Assembly (NCBI GenBank): GCA_934502885.1
Contig: CAKSUT010000002.1
Location: forward strand, 186,001 to 250,000
Direction: 5' to 3'
DNA: 64,000 nt
Source of the DNA: an uncultured Eubacteriales bacterium
GTDB lineage: Bacteria; Bacillota; Clostridia; Oscillospirales; CAG-382
The translations under genes were made by a program, and so were the position numbers. Within the stretch, counting starts at the first letter, position 1. Each line of letters starts with the position of its first letter. The notes beneath the pieces are model-generated. The model did no database searches. It was not told the origin of the DNA and saw nothing but the letters and a program-made list of their open reading frames with translations. This document shows positions 25,601 through 33,920 of this stretch, piece after piece.

Positions 25601-28600
25601 GAAGCAGAAACTTATTCACGTTTTTCGGAAAACCTCAACTTCAAGAAAATGACCGAGGGTGCGTCTGTCGGCGAGCTTATAGGCGAGAACATCCACGGCG
25701 GCGACTGGCTTGAATACGACCTTTGGTTTAAGGAGGGCGGCACGTACATATTCAACATGAACTACGCCGCAACAAAAGCCTATGTCGATCCGTTTGTATT
25801 CAGCGCAAACGGAAACGAAATAACGCACCTTCCTTACTCTGTCGCAAAGACCTCGACGGGTACGAGCGTATACGAAACCTACTTTGTATTCGCCGACATG
25901 ACCGAGGGAGTAAAGCTAACATTCCCCAAGGGAAAGGTTACGTTCAGAATAACCGGCGGCGGAGAAACGGGAAAATCCGTTCCGAACCTCAACAAGTTCA
26001 CGCTTGAAAAGACTATAGACATTCCCGACGGCTACACGCTTCTCTCGCCGAATAAAACAACAGTTGTGGAAGCGGAAAATTACGATGGCGTAAACAACGA
26101 GCCGTATTCCCCTCAGGGAAACATCGTTGCACGCACGAATAACGAAGTCGGAGCAACGTTCCTCGAATATCTCACGAGCGACGACGGCGGCAGATGGCTT
26201 GAATACAATCTCTACACGGCGACTGCCGGAAAGTATGCGTTCACGCTCAACTACGCCTCGACGAACACCCCGACAAATCCGTTCTCGTTCCTTGCAAACG
26301 GCACAGCTCTCGAATTCAGCGACTACACGCTTTCAAAAACGAGTATAGATGGCGGCACGACGACAGCCGAGATATACTTCCAGTTTAAAGATTCCGCACC
26401 GATAGAGCTTACTCTCCCGAGAGGCAAGGTTGCGTTCCGTATCGTCTGCGGCAAGGGTCAGATGCCCAATCTCAACAGCATGAGCTTCACGCTCACCGAG
26501 GCAATCGAGTCTCCCGAACCGACGGAGTCAACAGATCCCGGATCGGAAGAACCCGAAAAGGACCCCACTCTTGAACCTAATTACGCCGAGGACACGTCAA
26601 GACTTATTTCGTACATCGACGTGATGAACGGCAAGGAAACGATGGACGATTTTCTCGCACAGCTCACAAACCTTGACCTTGCAAGACTTGCCGGAGGTCA
26701 TCCGCCGCTCACCGGTTCGTCGTCCTCGATGGGGCGTCTCGAAAAGTACGACATACCCGGAGTTTCAACCTCCGACGGCGGCGCCGGACTGCGCGTCACT
26801 GCCGCATACGGTGCAACCTGCTGGCCCTGCTCGACGCTTCTCGCCTGCACATGGAACGAAGAGCTTATCGAAAGAGTCGGCGAGGGTGTCGGCAGAGAAG
26901 CCGCCGAAATAAGGCTTGACTGTTGGCTTGCACCGGGTATGAACATACACAGAAATCCCCTCTGCGGACGTAATTTCGAGTACTTCTCCGAGGATCCGCT
27001 CATCACCGGCAGATGCGCCGCAAGAATAACATTGGGTGCGAAAAAATACGGACTTCACACCGTCGCAAAGCATTATGCGGCAAACAACAAGGAAACAAAC
27101 CGTTCCAACAGCGACAGCAGGGTTTCCGAAAGAGCTTTGAGAGAGATATACTTAAAAGGCTTTGAGATACTCGTAAAGACGGCGGATCCCCGATACATCA
27201 TGACCTCCTACAATCTCATAAACGGAGTCGAGGCGGCAGAATCATACGATCTCTGCACAGGCTTCTTGCGTGAGGAATGGGGCTTTAACGGAATTGTCAT
27301 GACCGACTGGGGCAACAACAGCAACCACGCCAAAGAGATAAAAGCCGGAAACAACATAAAGAAACAGACCGGTGACTTAAACGGACTTCTCCGCGCCGTA
27401 AAGAACGGCAATATAACGAGAGCCGAGCTTAAAGAGAACGCACGTGTCGTACTCGAAACTCTTGCCGACTCTATGTCCGCACGCATTGCGGCAAACCCGG
27501 CAAAGGTCACAAGAGACGGCGAAACCTTAATAAGAGCAATAGATTTCAGCTTTATAAACGACGATCATCTCGGCAAAGTAACGACCTCCTTTGCCAAGAG
27601 CGGTTTCTCCTACAAGGTCGGCGATTACTACGAGGGTAGCTCGTGGAGTCCGTGGGTCATATACTACAGCGACGGAAGCGTCGGTTTTGAATTGGGAAAT
27701 GTGATATCGTCCGACAATGCTGTGTTTGACGCCCCCGATCTTTTCGTCGGATTTACGGTTGACGCCGCCGAGGACGGTCTTTACAGCATTGCCGTCTATA
27801 CTTCAAAGGATTCCGCCATGATATCGGTTGACGGAGGCGACTTCACGAGAGTTGCGACTGCCTACGCCGAAAAGCCGGCGACCTTCAGAAAAACCGAGTC
27901 CCTGACGGTAAATCTTTCAAAGGGACAACACTCTATAAGAGTAAAGAACACGGCTTTCGGTTATCTTGCGGTAAGTCCGTACTATGGTGAGCTTCCTGAA
28001 AGTATCGACTGCAAAAACTTCACCGGCTGCAATTCGGAGTGGGGTCTTACCTACTCTACGGTCGGAAGCGAAAAGGGCGACTACACGCACATTGTCCCCG
28101 ACCTCACGGAGGATGTTTCGAACCGCCGCACCGACCACTGGAATCTTGCGATTGACGAAACGGTTTACAAATATCTTGTATTCTGCTACCGCACAAACTA
28201 CACCGGAAACGTACTTGCAAAGGCTCTGCTCAGCGGAAATCCCGACAGCGACAACAACTCGTATTACTTCACGCCCGACAAAACCGACGAGTGGACAACC
28301 GCTGTAATCGAGCTTAAGGGAACGACGGCATTCAGGCAGATGCATTTCTCCCCATTCGGTTATAACTCGCAGAATGTTTCCGAGGATATGTACTTCGACC
28401 TTCTTCACTTCGGTTTCTTCAAGACCAAAGAGGATGCAGCGAAATTCTGCAAGGGACACGAGGCAAAACCCGTAACCGGAAAGGTTCTTCTCTCACGAGA
28501 CTCCGACGTCAAGCTTTACGATGACGTTGTTGCAAAGTACGCAAGCTCCGCCGTAGTTTCCCTCTCCAAGGATAGTAAAACGATTTGTGCCGTGTCGGAG

Positions 28601-28969
28601 CGTGATTCATCCGTGCTTGACAACAACGGCAGTGCGTCCTTCATATTCGGCTTTGACGTTCCGGACGGCGAATACACGCTCACCGTAAAAAAACCGGGAT
28701 ATGTCACCTACACCGACACCGTAACGGTCAAGGACGGAGCGTGCGATCTCGGAACGATAGCGCTTCTTCCCGGCGACATCACGGACAGTACGTCAAGCCT
28801 TTACGGAGACGGCGTTGTTGACGTAGATGACTTTATCCGTGTGATACGTGCTTTCTCCCCCGAAGCGACGGCGAAATTCAAAATGTTTACCGACATTGAC
28901 GAGGACGGAAGCGTCACGATAAGCGACCTTGCGCTTATAAAAACCTCGTTCGGAAAAACAATGGCGTAA
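22688..28969 (+). CDS. Secreted multimodular GH3 glycosidase with reversed domain order, five CBM6/35-like modules and dockerin
   Basis: A 2093-residue exported enzyme. After the signal sequence (about 1-24) comes the GH3 C-type alpha/beta sandwich (about 50-330) with TISRVSGEGGDR; E186 is the likely acid/base. A fibronectin-III-like domain follows (about 340-470). Five carbohydrate-binding-like modules (near 498, 638, 797, 968 and 1118) repeat an EAE start, LEYxL and NLNxFT. After an acidic Pro/Glu linker comes the GH3 TIM barrel (about 1305-1600), with STSDGGAGLR, KHYAANNKE and the nucleophile region GIVMTDWG (D1540). Beta-sandwich regions and a dockerin (about 2025-2093, DGVVDVDDFIRVIRAF and DIDEDGSVTISDLALIKTSF) end the protein. 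The domains are reversed relative to usual GH3; reversed GH3 enzymes are known from rumen bacteria. Beta-glucosidase or beta-xylosidase activity is likely, substrate unproven. Confidence 0.9.
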   Translation: MKKALSVITALLLLSGTLCSCFAAEKEGVQSAIVSEAPVSNYVVRGDIIKENYALSREAATEGIVLLENDGALPLAKSDSVTLFGIGSKRLIKGGSGSGLIYTKYFASLIDGMSNAEKAGLITLNAGLNEAYEVHYAAWLEEYKDLSDIARESKEISELALTDEQVAEARAASNTAIYTISRVSGEGGDREAVKGDYYISDVEAANLAKIDAAGFDKFIVILNAGTAVDTSFINDYQNIDALVFAWLPGLEGGNALADILCGEVNPSGKLVDTLAKSFDDYPSSKSFYESNAYVNYSEDIYVGYRYFETFDPKYEKVNYCFGYGMSYTDFEFSGDSMTIDGENIKVSVNVKNTGKVAGKEVVQVYYSAPQGVLGNPSKELAGYAKTSLLAPGKTETVTVTFPINDMASFDDLGKTGNKAAYVLEEGDYAVYIGNSVKNAGERGIKGKYTQEVLTVTEQLTSRMTPKSLRTRLTADGTYESLNVQETGEDGSYKLNLSDGSAIIEAEDYHRASDGIESTVVPELDNLKYVAGLTNGKYLEYDVSVTEECELGISLSLSNSAASVAAPFVIYVNGKALRSSPDISKTVTSGTSPVFKDFSFSSCVFAKGKNTVRIESQSDDTGTLFLDSFTIKTANERQRISGTGTNTVEAESATVRYDNGDTSLPISDEAAFGEILVAKISKAGKYLEYELYCEEEGTYEMLFAYAATTNYTTPLDVIVNEVNQNVSYSMPKTSPEGTSPSNNSSAYYNTSAWMSTPFRIKLPQGFVTMRLLANGGCPNLNKFTLTKVFELPDGYSLISGSDATAVEAEDYSVANSDAEGLNKIAAFTKNGEIILNYLSSDNGGRYLEYKLYFEKADTYNVTINCAASTNAEAPYTFYANGELLDVGAYTIAKTSPVGASADDDIYHTYKDAVTLPMTFPKGEVTFKVLCGKGQIPNLNRFTFAPQTADTPTDDDTVPDGYTEVATDGVMTIEAETYSRFSENLNFKKMTEGASVGELIGENIHGGDWLEYDLWFKEGGTYIFNMNYAATKAYVDPFVFSANGNEITHLPYSVAKTSTGTSVYETYFVFADMTEGVKLTFPKGKVTFRITGGGETGKSVPNLNKFTLEKTIDIPDGYTLLSPNKTTVVEAENYDGVNNEPYSPQGNIVARTNNEVGATFLEYLTSDDGGRWLEYNLYTATAGKYAFTLNYASTNTPTNPFSFLANGTALEFSDYTLSKTSIDGGTTTAEIYFQFKDSAPIELTLPRGKVAFRIVCGKGQMPNLNSMSFTLTEAIESPEPTESTDPGSEEPEKDPTLEPNYAEDTSRLISYIDVMNGKETMDDFLAQLTNLDLARLAGGHPPLTGSSSSMGRLEKYDIPGVSTSDGGAGLRVTAAYGATCWPCSTLLACTWNEELIERVGEGVGREAAEIRLDCWLAPGMNIHRNPLCGRNFEYFSEDPLITGRCAARITLGAKKYGLHTVAKHYAANNKETNRSNSDSRVSERALREIYLKGFEILVKTADPRYIMTSYNLINGVEAAESYDLCTGFLREEWGFNGIVMTDWGNNSNHAKEIKAGNNIKKQTGDLNGLLRAVKNGNITRAELKENARVVLETLADSMSARIAANPAKVTRDGETLIRAIDFSFINDDHLGKVTTSFAKSGFSYKVGDYYEGSSWSPWVIYYSDGSVGFELGNVISSDNAVFDAPDLFVGFTVDAAEDGLYSIAVYTSKDSAMISVDGGDFTRVATAYAEKPATFRKTESLTVNLSKGQHSIRVKNTAFGYLAVSPYYGELPESIDCKNFTGCNSEWGLTYSTVGSEKGDYTHIVPDLTEDVSNRRTDHWNLAIDETVYKYLVFCYRTNYTGNVLAKALLSGNPDSDNNSYYFTPDKTDEWTTAVIELKGTTAFRQMHFSPFGYNSQNVSEDMYFDLLHFGFFKTKEDAAKFCKGHEAKPVTGKVLLSRDSDVKLYDDVVAKYASSAVVSLSKDSKTICAVSERDSSVLDNNGSASFIFGFDVPDGEYTLTVKKPGYVTYTDTVTVKDGACDLGTIALLPGDITDSTSSLYGDGVVDVDDFIRVIRAFSPEATAKFKMFTDIDEDGSVTISDLALIKTSFGKTMA

Positions 28970-28985
28970 ACACCTATACTCTTCG

Positions 28986-29018
28986 GACACCGTGTCAAAA
29001 AGATGCGGTGTCTTTTTA
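28986..29018 (+). terminator. Intrinsic terminator of the GH3 gene
   Basis: GACACCG / CGGTGTC 7-bp stem (28986-28992 with 29006-29012) followed by TTTTTATT. Confidence 0.85.
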
Positions 29019-29047
29019 TTGACAATCACTCCAAAATATGGTATAAT
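29019..29047 (+). promoter_or_regulatory. Full-consensus sigma-A promoter
   Basis: -35 TTGACA (29019-29024), exactly 17 bases, -10 TATAAT (29042-29047). It starts at the end of the GH3 terminator. The transcript would begin near 29054 and run into a poorly conserved ORF. Confidence 0.85.
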
Positions 29048-29076
29048 TTTTGTCAGCAGGTCAAAGTGCTGAAACG

Positions 29077-29472
29077 ATGAATGCTTTTGAAGCTTGTAAA
29101 GGTGCAGAGAAGCCAAACGGAAATTCACGGCAATGTTTGCGAAAGAGCTTTCAAGTACCACTTCCCATCAATATCATAGTTTGTGCGCGGACGAAAGAAT
29201 TTCACTTAAAAGCGTGTAAAGTCCTTTTTATTAACCCTCCGATCGAAGAAGAGAGTGAAGCGAAAAGCGTCGAAATTCTCATGGAGTGCATATCCGCCGA
29301 AGATATCGTAACGTTAACGAACACGGTTGACGTAACCGTTGTAAAGGATGGTGACGGAAAATTCAGCATCGTCGGCGACGACGTTTTCACCGACGCGCTT
29401 CTCGGCGGAATGGAAACGGCGTTCAACGAGCTTGCGGCTTCTTTCGTAAACTCCTCCCCCGATGACGAGTGA
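29077..29472 (+). pseudogene. Small ORF or decayed lipoprotein-like gene remnant
   Basis: A frame of 131 codons from the ATG at 29077. The second half (from about codon 65) looks like a real protein: acidic and beta-rich, with VTLTNTVDVTVVKDGDGKFS, then a DALLGGMETAFNELAASF helix. This resembles the C-terminal part of small clostridial lipoproteins whose last domain ends in a similar GDDxFxDALLGG helix. The first half has no signal peptide, no ribosome binding site and an odd composition, as if the N-terminus had been lost or shifted. I favour a truncated gene; a real cytoplasmic protein, or an RNA whose 3' part is coincidentally open, cannot be excluded. A consensus promoter lies directly upstream. 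Confidence 0.4.
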
Positions 29473-29498
29473 GCCCGGAGTTACATTACACAAAGCAA

Positions 29499-29532
29499 GC
29501 GCACCTGCTGTAACGACAGGTGCGCGGTTTAT
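29499..29532 (+). terminator. Hairpin after the small ORF
   Basis: GCGCACCTG / CAGGTGCGC 9-bp perfect stem (29499-29507 with 29517-29525), followed by GGTTTATAT. The U tract is weak but the stem is strong. Confidence 0.6.
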
Positions 29533-29570
29533 ATAGGCGAAAATTTACTATTTCGGTGTAGAATATTCAT

Positions 29571-29601
29571 TTAAGTATGGTATCATATTGTGGTATAATA
29601 T
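29571..29601 (+). promoter_or_regulatory. nagA promoter with tandem 13-base repeat
   Basis: Extended -10 TGGTATAAT (-10 at 29594-29599) with weak -35 TTAAGT (29571-29576). It overlaps two adjacent 13-mers, TATGGTATCATAT (29576-29588) and TGTGGTATAATAT (29589-29601), identical at 11 of 13 positions. The repeat could be an operator. Confidence 0.65.
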
Positions 29602-29641
29602 GGGGTGTTATACGATAAATATCAGCAAAAGGAGAACGGCA

Positions 29642-30832
29642 ATGAAAGCGTTTATTGGGGCAAAAATATACGACACCGACTCGAAGAGCTTTATAGACAG
29701 GGATATTGTAACCGACGGCAGTGTTATCAAGGACATTCTTCCGCGCGGTGCGGTGCATATCTCCGGAAACTCCGAAGAGTCGGGGGACAGTTTCGCAATT
29801 TCTCTGACGGCCGACTGTATCATCGACTGCACGGGAAAGTACATTATCCCGGGGCTTATCGACATACACACCCATGGTGCCGTCGGAACGGAATTTGACG
29901 GAAAGCACAGCGGTGACATAGGCAAACCTTTCGGTTACTACCTTTCGCACGGCGTTACGGGCATATTCCCCACAACCGGAGCCGAAACCGCTGAAGATCT
30001 CTTCACTTTCGCAAAGACGCTCTCCGAAGACTGCGATTCTTATTCCGCAAATGTTCTCGGCTATCACATGGAGGGTCCCTACCTTTCCAAAGAGAAAAAG
30101 GGTGCGCACAACGAAGCTTTACTGAAAAATCCCGACATCGGCGAGCTTCACGAAATGCTCCGTCTTCTTGACGGCAGAGCAAAATTCAGAGTGACCCTCG
30201 CTCCCGAGCTTCCGGGTGCAATTGAGTACATAAGGGAAGCGGCAAAGTGCGGAGCATCGGTAACTCTCGGTCACACAAATGCGGCGGCGGAGACTATCTA
30301 TAAGGCTCTTGACGCAGGCGCTTCATCGATGACGCACCTCTACAATGCCATGAGTCCTCTCGGTCACAGAGAACCGGGTGCTGTCGGTGCGGGGCTTATC
30401 TCCGACTGCTTCTGCGAGCTTATCTGCGACGGCTTCCATGTGTGTCCCGACGTTGTAAAGCTCACCTACAGCATAAAAAGAGACAAGCTTGTTCTCATCA
30501 CCGACTCTCTCATGTGTGCCGGAATGACGGAAAATTTCGCCTTTATGAGTGCCGGTGAGACCGTATACTACCGCAACGGTCACGCACTTCTCGCAAACGG
30601 CACAATAGCCGGAAGCAGTATCAATCTTTTCGACGGGGTGAAGAACCTCTCTGCGTTTGCCGGCATTCCGTTTGCAGAGGCTCTTTACTGCGCTACCGCT
30701 TCTCCGGCAAAGGCTGTCGGAGTTTACGGCAAAACAGGCTCTCTTGAGGTCGGAAAGAAGGCGGATATTGTCGTTCTCGACGAGACGCTTGACATTCTTT
30801 CCGTTTACGTAAATGGTGAAAAAAGGCTGTAA
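29642..30832 (+). CDS. nagA: N-acetylglucosamine-6-phosphate deacetylase
   Basis: A 396-residue amidohydrolase that deacetylates GlcNAc-6-phosphate to GlcN-6-phosphate in amino-sugar use and cell-wall recycling. Visible: the HTHGAVGTEFDG metal-site motif, the metal ligand glutamate in EGPYLSKEKKGAHN, GHTNAAAETI, THLYNAMSPLGHREPG, and the catalytic aspartate in LITDSLMCAGM. The start at 29642 has AAAGGAG 7 bases upstream; longer in-frame starts overlap the promoter and are rejected. nagB is not adjacent. A possible operator lies in the promoter. Confidence 0.94.
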   Translation: MKAFIGAKIYDTDSKSFIDRDIVTDGSVIKDILPRGAVHISGNSEESGDSFAISLTADCIIDCTGKYIIPGLIDIHTHGAVGTEFDGKHSGDIGKPFGYYLSHGVTGIFPTTGAETAEDLFTFAKTLSEDCDSYSANVLGYHMEGPYLSKEKKGAHNEALLKNPDIGELHEMLRLLDGRAKFRVTLAPELPGAIEYIREAAKCGASVTLGHTNAAAETIYKALDAGASSMTHLYNAMSPLGHREPGAVGAGLISDCFCELICDGFHVCPDVVKLTYSIKRDKLVLITDSLMCAGMTENFAFMSAGETVYYRNGHALLANGTIAGSSINLFDGVKNLSAFAGIPFAEALYCATASPAKAVGVYGKTGSLEVGKKADIVVLDETLDILSVYVNGEKRL

Positions 30833-30930
30833 ACCGTTTGAGTTATTTTTCGTTTCGTGCTTACAAAAGGCAAAACGGGAAACAATAGCACTGTGCTGAA
30901 AAAGCGGTGAACTTAACGGAGGTTGAAGCG

Positions 30931-31854
30931 GTGTTAAAAAGGCGAAAATACTTAAAACAGTGTGCCAAAGATATGATTTTCTCCGCGTCCGGGACGGGAG
31001 TTTTCGGAAATCTTTTCTCGGTGCTTATTCTTGCCGCGGTCTCGGCGGGACTTGTCGAAGCGGCGATGATTTTCACGGAGTTTCTCGAGCCGTATGTGTC
31101 GGAAATCGGGCTTTTCAGGCTTGAAATTGTATTCACCGTGCTCATTCTTTTTGCGGTTTGTCCCGTTTTTTACGGTTTCTTCAAGCGGATGATCTACGTC
31201 TCCGAGGGCAAAGCACCGTCGGCGGCGGTGATGTTCCGTCCGTTCTCTTCAAGGCATGATCTTATGATGTCATACAGGCTGTTCTTTGTATTCGCTCTGT
31301 GGGGCATATGCGTTTACGGCGCTTTTTACCTCGTATTCGACACGCCGATGCTTGACAATATATCCTCTTCGTCGTACCTTGTTCGGTTTTCCGAAAGTTT
31401 CGGGTACAGCGAAATTGCGGATATGCTTTACGGCGCGATGTGCGGCTTTGCCGGGATAGTTCTCGTGTTTTTGTCGGTGCTCACTCTCGAGCGCATTCTC
31501 TGCACCTTCTATCTTACAGCAAGAGGTCTTTCCGACACGGTCGGCAAAGCGTACCGTGAGTCGCGGAAGATACTGAAGGGCAAGCGTTTTGAGCTTTTGG
31601 TGATATTCTTAAGCTTCATTCCGTGGCTTGTGCTGTCGTTCTTCACGGCAGGCATAGTTTTTGCGGTATTCGTTTTCCCGTACATTACCCTCACCGTGAC
31701 GGCGTTCTTTCGCTACGCCGAAAGGCGGTACACGTTTGAAAACGGAAGCTCTCTTACAGCCGAAGCATTCCTTTCGGAAGCTGACGAGGAGTATCTTTCG
31801 GAGGAAACCTGCGAATACGACCGCGGCGACAATTCGGCGACACGTGAAATGTGA
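30931..31854 (+). CDS. DUF975-like integral membrane protein
   Basis: A 307-residue hydrophobic protein with about six membrane segments and a charged cytoplasmic C-terminal tail (rich in Glu/Asp after about residue 270). The pattern, including FELLVIFLSFIPWLVLSFFT and the following FPYITLTVTAFFRY, resembles DUF975-family proteins of unknown function. I choose the GTG at 30931 because ACGGAGG lies 8 bases upstream; an earlier GTG at 30907 has no such site. It precedes metG by 43 bases on the same strand and may be its first operon partner. Confidence 0.7.
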   Translation: MLKRRKYLKQCAKDMIFSASGTGVFGNLFSVLILAAVSAGLVEAAMIFTEFLEPYVSEIGLFRLEIVFTVLILFAVCPVFYGFFKRMIYVSEGKAPSAAVMFRPFSSRHDLMMSYRLFFVFALWGICVYGAFYLVFDTPMLDNISSSSYLVRFSESFGYSEIADMLYGAMCGFAGIVLVFLSVLTLERILCTFYLTARGLSDTVGKAYRESRKILKGKRFELLVIFLSFIPWLVLSFFTAGIVFAVFVFPYITLTVTAFFRYAERRYTFENGSSLTAEAFLSEADEEYLSEETCEYDRGDNSATREM

Positions 31855-31897
31855 GCATAACAAATACGAACATTAAGTAAAAGGAGATATACAAAAA

Positions 31898-33919
31898 ATG
31901 AGTGAAAAGGGTAAATTTTATCTTACAACCGCGATTCCCTATACATCGAGGAAGCCGCACATCGGCAACACCTACGAGATTATAATGACCGACTGTATCG
32001 CAAGATACAAGAGACTTTCGGGTTACGACGTATTCTTCCTCACGGGAACCGACGAACACGGTCTCAAGATTGAAGAGGCTGCAAAGGCTGACGGCATTTC
32101 TCCTCAGCAGTACGTTGACAACATCACGGGCGAGCTTAAGGGCATCTGGAAGACGATGAACATAAGCTACGACCATTTCATAAGAACCACCGACGATTAC
32201 CATGTAAAGGCGGTTCAGAAGATATTTAAAAAGCTCTATGATCAGGGCGATATCTACAAGGGCGAATATGAGGGCTGGTACTGCACTCCGTGCGAGTCGT
32301 TCTGGACGGCGACGCAGGTTGAGGAAAAGGACGGCGTTTGTCTCTGTCCCGACTGCAAGAGACCCGTTTCAAAGTCCAAGGAGGAGGCTTACTTCTTAAA
32401 GCTCTCTAAGTATCAGAAGAAGCTCGAGGACTACATAGAGTCGCACCCGGATTTCATCGAACCCGAAGCACGCAAAAAGGAAATGGTCAACAACTTCATA
32501 AAGCCCGGCGTTCAGGATCTGTGCGTTTCGCGTTCCACGTTCACATGGGGTGTACCGGTTGACTTTGATCCCGGTCATGTCGTATACGTTTGGATAGACG
32601 CGCTCTCGAACTACATCACCGCTCTCGGCTACAGCGTTGACGAAAAGGGCGAGAACTACAAAAAGTACTGGCCCGCAGACGTGCAGATAATCGGCAAGGA
32701 TATTCTCCGTTTCCACACAATCTACTGGCCCGTTATCCTCATGGCACTCGGCGAACCGCTTCCCAAGAAGATTTTCGGTCATCCCTGGCTTCTGTCAGGA
32801 GTCGAGAAAATGTCGAAGTCGAGAGGAAACGTAATGTACGCCGACGACCTTGCGGCACGCTTCGGAACGGATGCGATAAGATACTATGTACTCGCCGAAA
32901 TGCCTTTCCTTCAGGACGGCAGCATAACCTACGGAAACATTATTGCGAAGTACAACTCCGACCTTGCGAACACTCTCGGAAATCTTGTCAACAGAACGGT
33001 TGCGATGATAAATAAGTATTTTGACGGAGTTATTCCCTCCCCGAGTGCAGCAACGGAGTTTGACGCCGACCTTAAGTCGGTTCTCGAGAGCGAAGCGAAA
33101 AAGGTAAGCGAATGCCTTGACACATACCACGTTGCCGACGCAACCGACGAAATCATGACACTTCTCCGCCGTCTCAACAAGTACATCGACGAAACAATGC
33201 CGTGGGCACTTGCAAAGGACGAATCGAAGAAGGACGTTCTCGGCACGGTTCTTTATGACCTCATCGAGGGTATACGCATGGCGGCAACTCTCATATATCC
33301 GTTCATGCCCGAGACAGCGGAAAAGATAATCGCTCAGATAAACGCCGACGGCACTGCAAACATTGGTATTACGACATGGGACGACGCTCTCACCTTCGGC
33401 AAAGAAATTCCCGCCGGCGCAAAGGTCAACGCCGCTCCCGAGGCACTCTTCGCACGTCTTGACGAAAAGAAACTTCTTGCGGAGCTTCTCGGTCCGAACG
33501 AAACCGCCGATGGCGAAAAGAAGCCTGCAAAGAAAGAGAAGAAAGAAAAGAAGGCAAACCACGAGATTCCCGAGCCTCCGGTCAAGATTGCCATAGACGA
33601 TTTCTTCAAGGTAAAGCTCATATGCGCCAAAGTCACGGAGTGCGTACCCGTCGAGAACTCGGACAAGCTTCTTAAGCTTACGCTCAATGACGGCAGCGAC
33701 GCACCGAGAACGGTTGTATCGGGCATTGCGAAGTTCTATGCGCCGTCCGACCTTATCGGAAAGAAGGTCGCTCTTGTCGCGAACCTTGCTCCGGCAAAGC
33801 TCAGAGGCGTTGAGAGCAACGGCATGATTCTTGCCGCAGGCGAGGAAACGCCCGACGGTGAAAAGGTAACCGTCACGTTCCTCGACGACAGCATAAAAGA
33901 AGGTTCAAGAATAAGATAA
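31898..33919 (+). CDS. metG: Methionyl-tRNA synthetase
   Basis: A class I aminoacyl-tRNA synthetase of 673 residues that charges tRNA-Met. The HIGH-type motif is PYTSRKPHIGNTYE. The zinc knuckle contains paired CTPC and CPDC motifs. The KMSKS loop is VEKMSKSRGN, and the anticodon-binding helical domain follows. A Lys-rich linker at about residues 540-555 leads to a C-terminal EMAP-type tRNA-binding domain (about 565-673, with VVSGIAKFY and LRGVESNGMILAA), which dimerises the enzyme. AAAGGAG precedes the ATG. tatD follows after 1 base. Confidence 0.96.
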   Translation: MSEKGKFYLTTAIPYTSRKPHIGNTYEIIMTDCIARYKRLSGYDVFFLTGTDEHGLKIEEAAKADGISPQQYVDNITGELKGIWKTMNISYDHFIRTTDDYHVKAVQKIFKKLYDQGDIYKGEYEGWYCTPCESFWTATQVEEKDGVCLCPDCKRPVSKSKEEAYFLKLSKYQKKLEDYIESHPDFIEPEARKKEMVNNFIKPGVQDLCVSRSTFTWGVPVDFDPGHVVYVWIDALSNYITALGYSVDEKGENYKKYWPADVQIIGKDILRFHTIYWPVILMALGEPLPKKIFGHPWLLSGVEKMSKSRGNVMYADDLAARFGTDAIRYYVLAEMPFLQDGSITYGNIIAKYNSDLANTLGNLVNRTVAMINKYFDGVIPSPSAATEFDADLKSVLESEAKKVSECLDTYHVADATDEIMTLLRRLNKYIDETMPWALAKDESKKDVLGTVLYDLIEGIRMAATLIYPFMPETAEKIIAQINADGTANIGITTWDDALTFGKEIPAGAKVNAAPEALFARLDEKKLLAELLGPNETADGEKKPAKKEKKEKKANHEIPEPPVKIAIDDFFKVKLICAKVTECVPVENSDKLLKLTLNDGSDAPRTVVSGIAKFYAPSDLIGKKVALVANLAPAKLRGVESNGMILAAGEETPDGEKVTVTFLDDSIKEGSRIR

Positions 33920-33920
33920 C

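Noticed and set aside
29048..29200. Known riboswitch or SRP/6S/RNase P RNA after the consensus promoter
   Set aside because: None of the core motifs of the classes I know is present; kept only as a possible unknown RNA.
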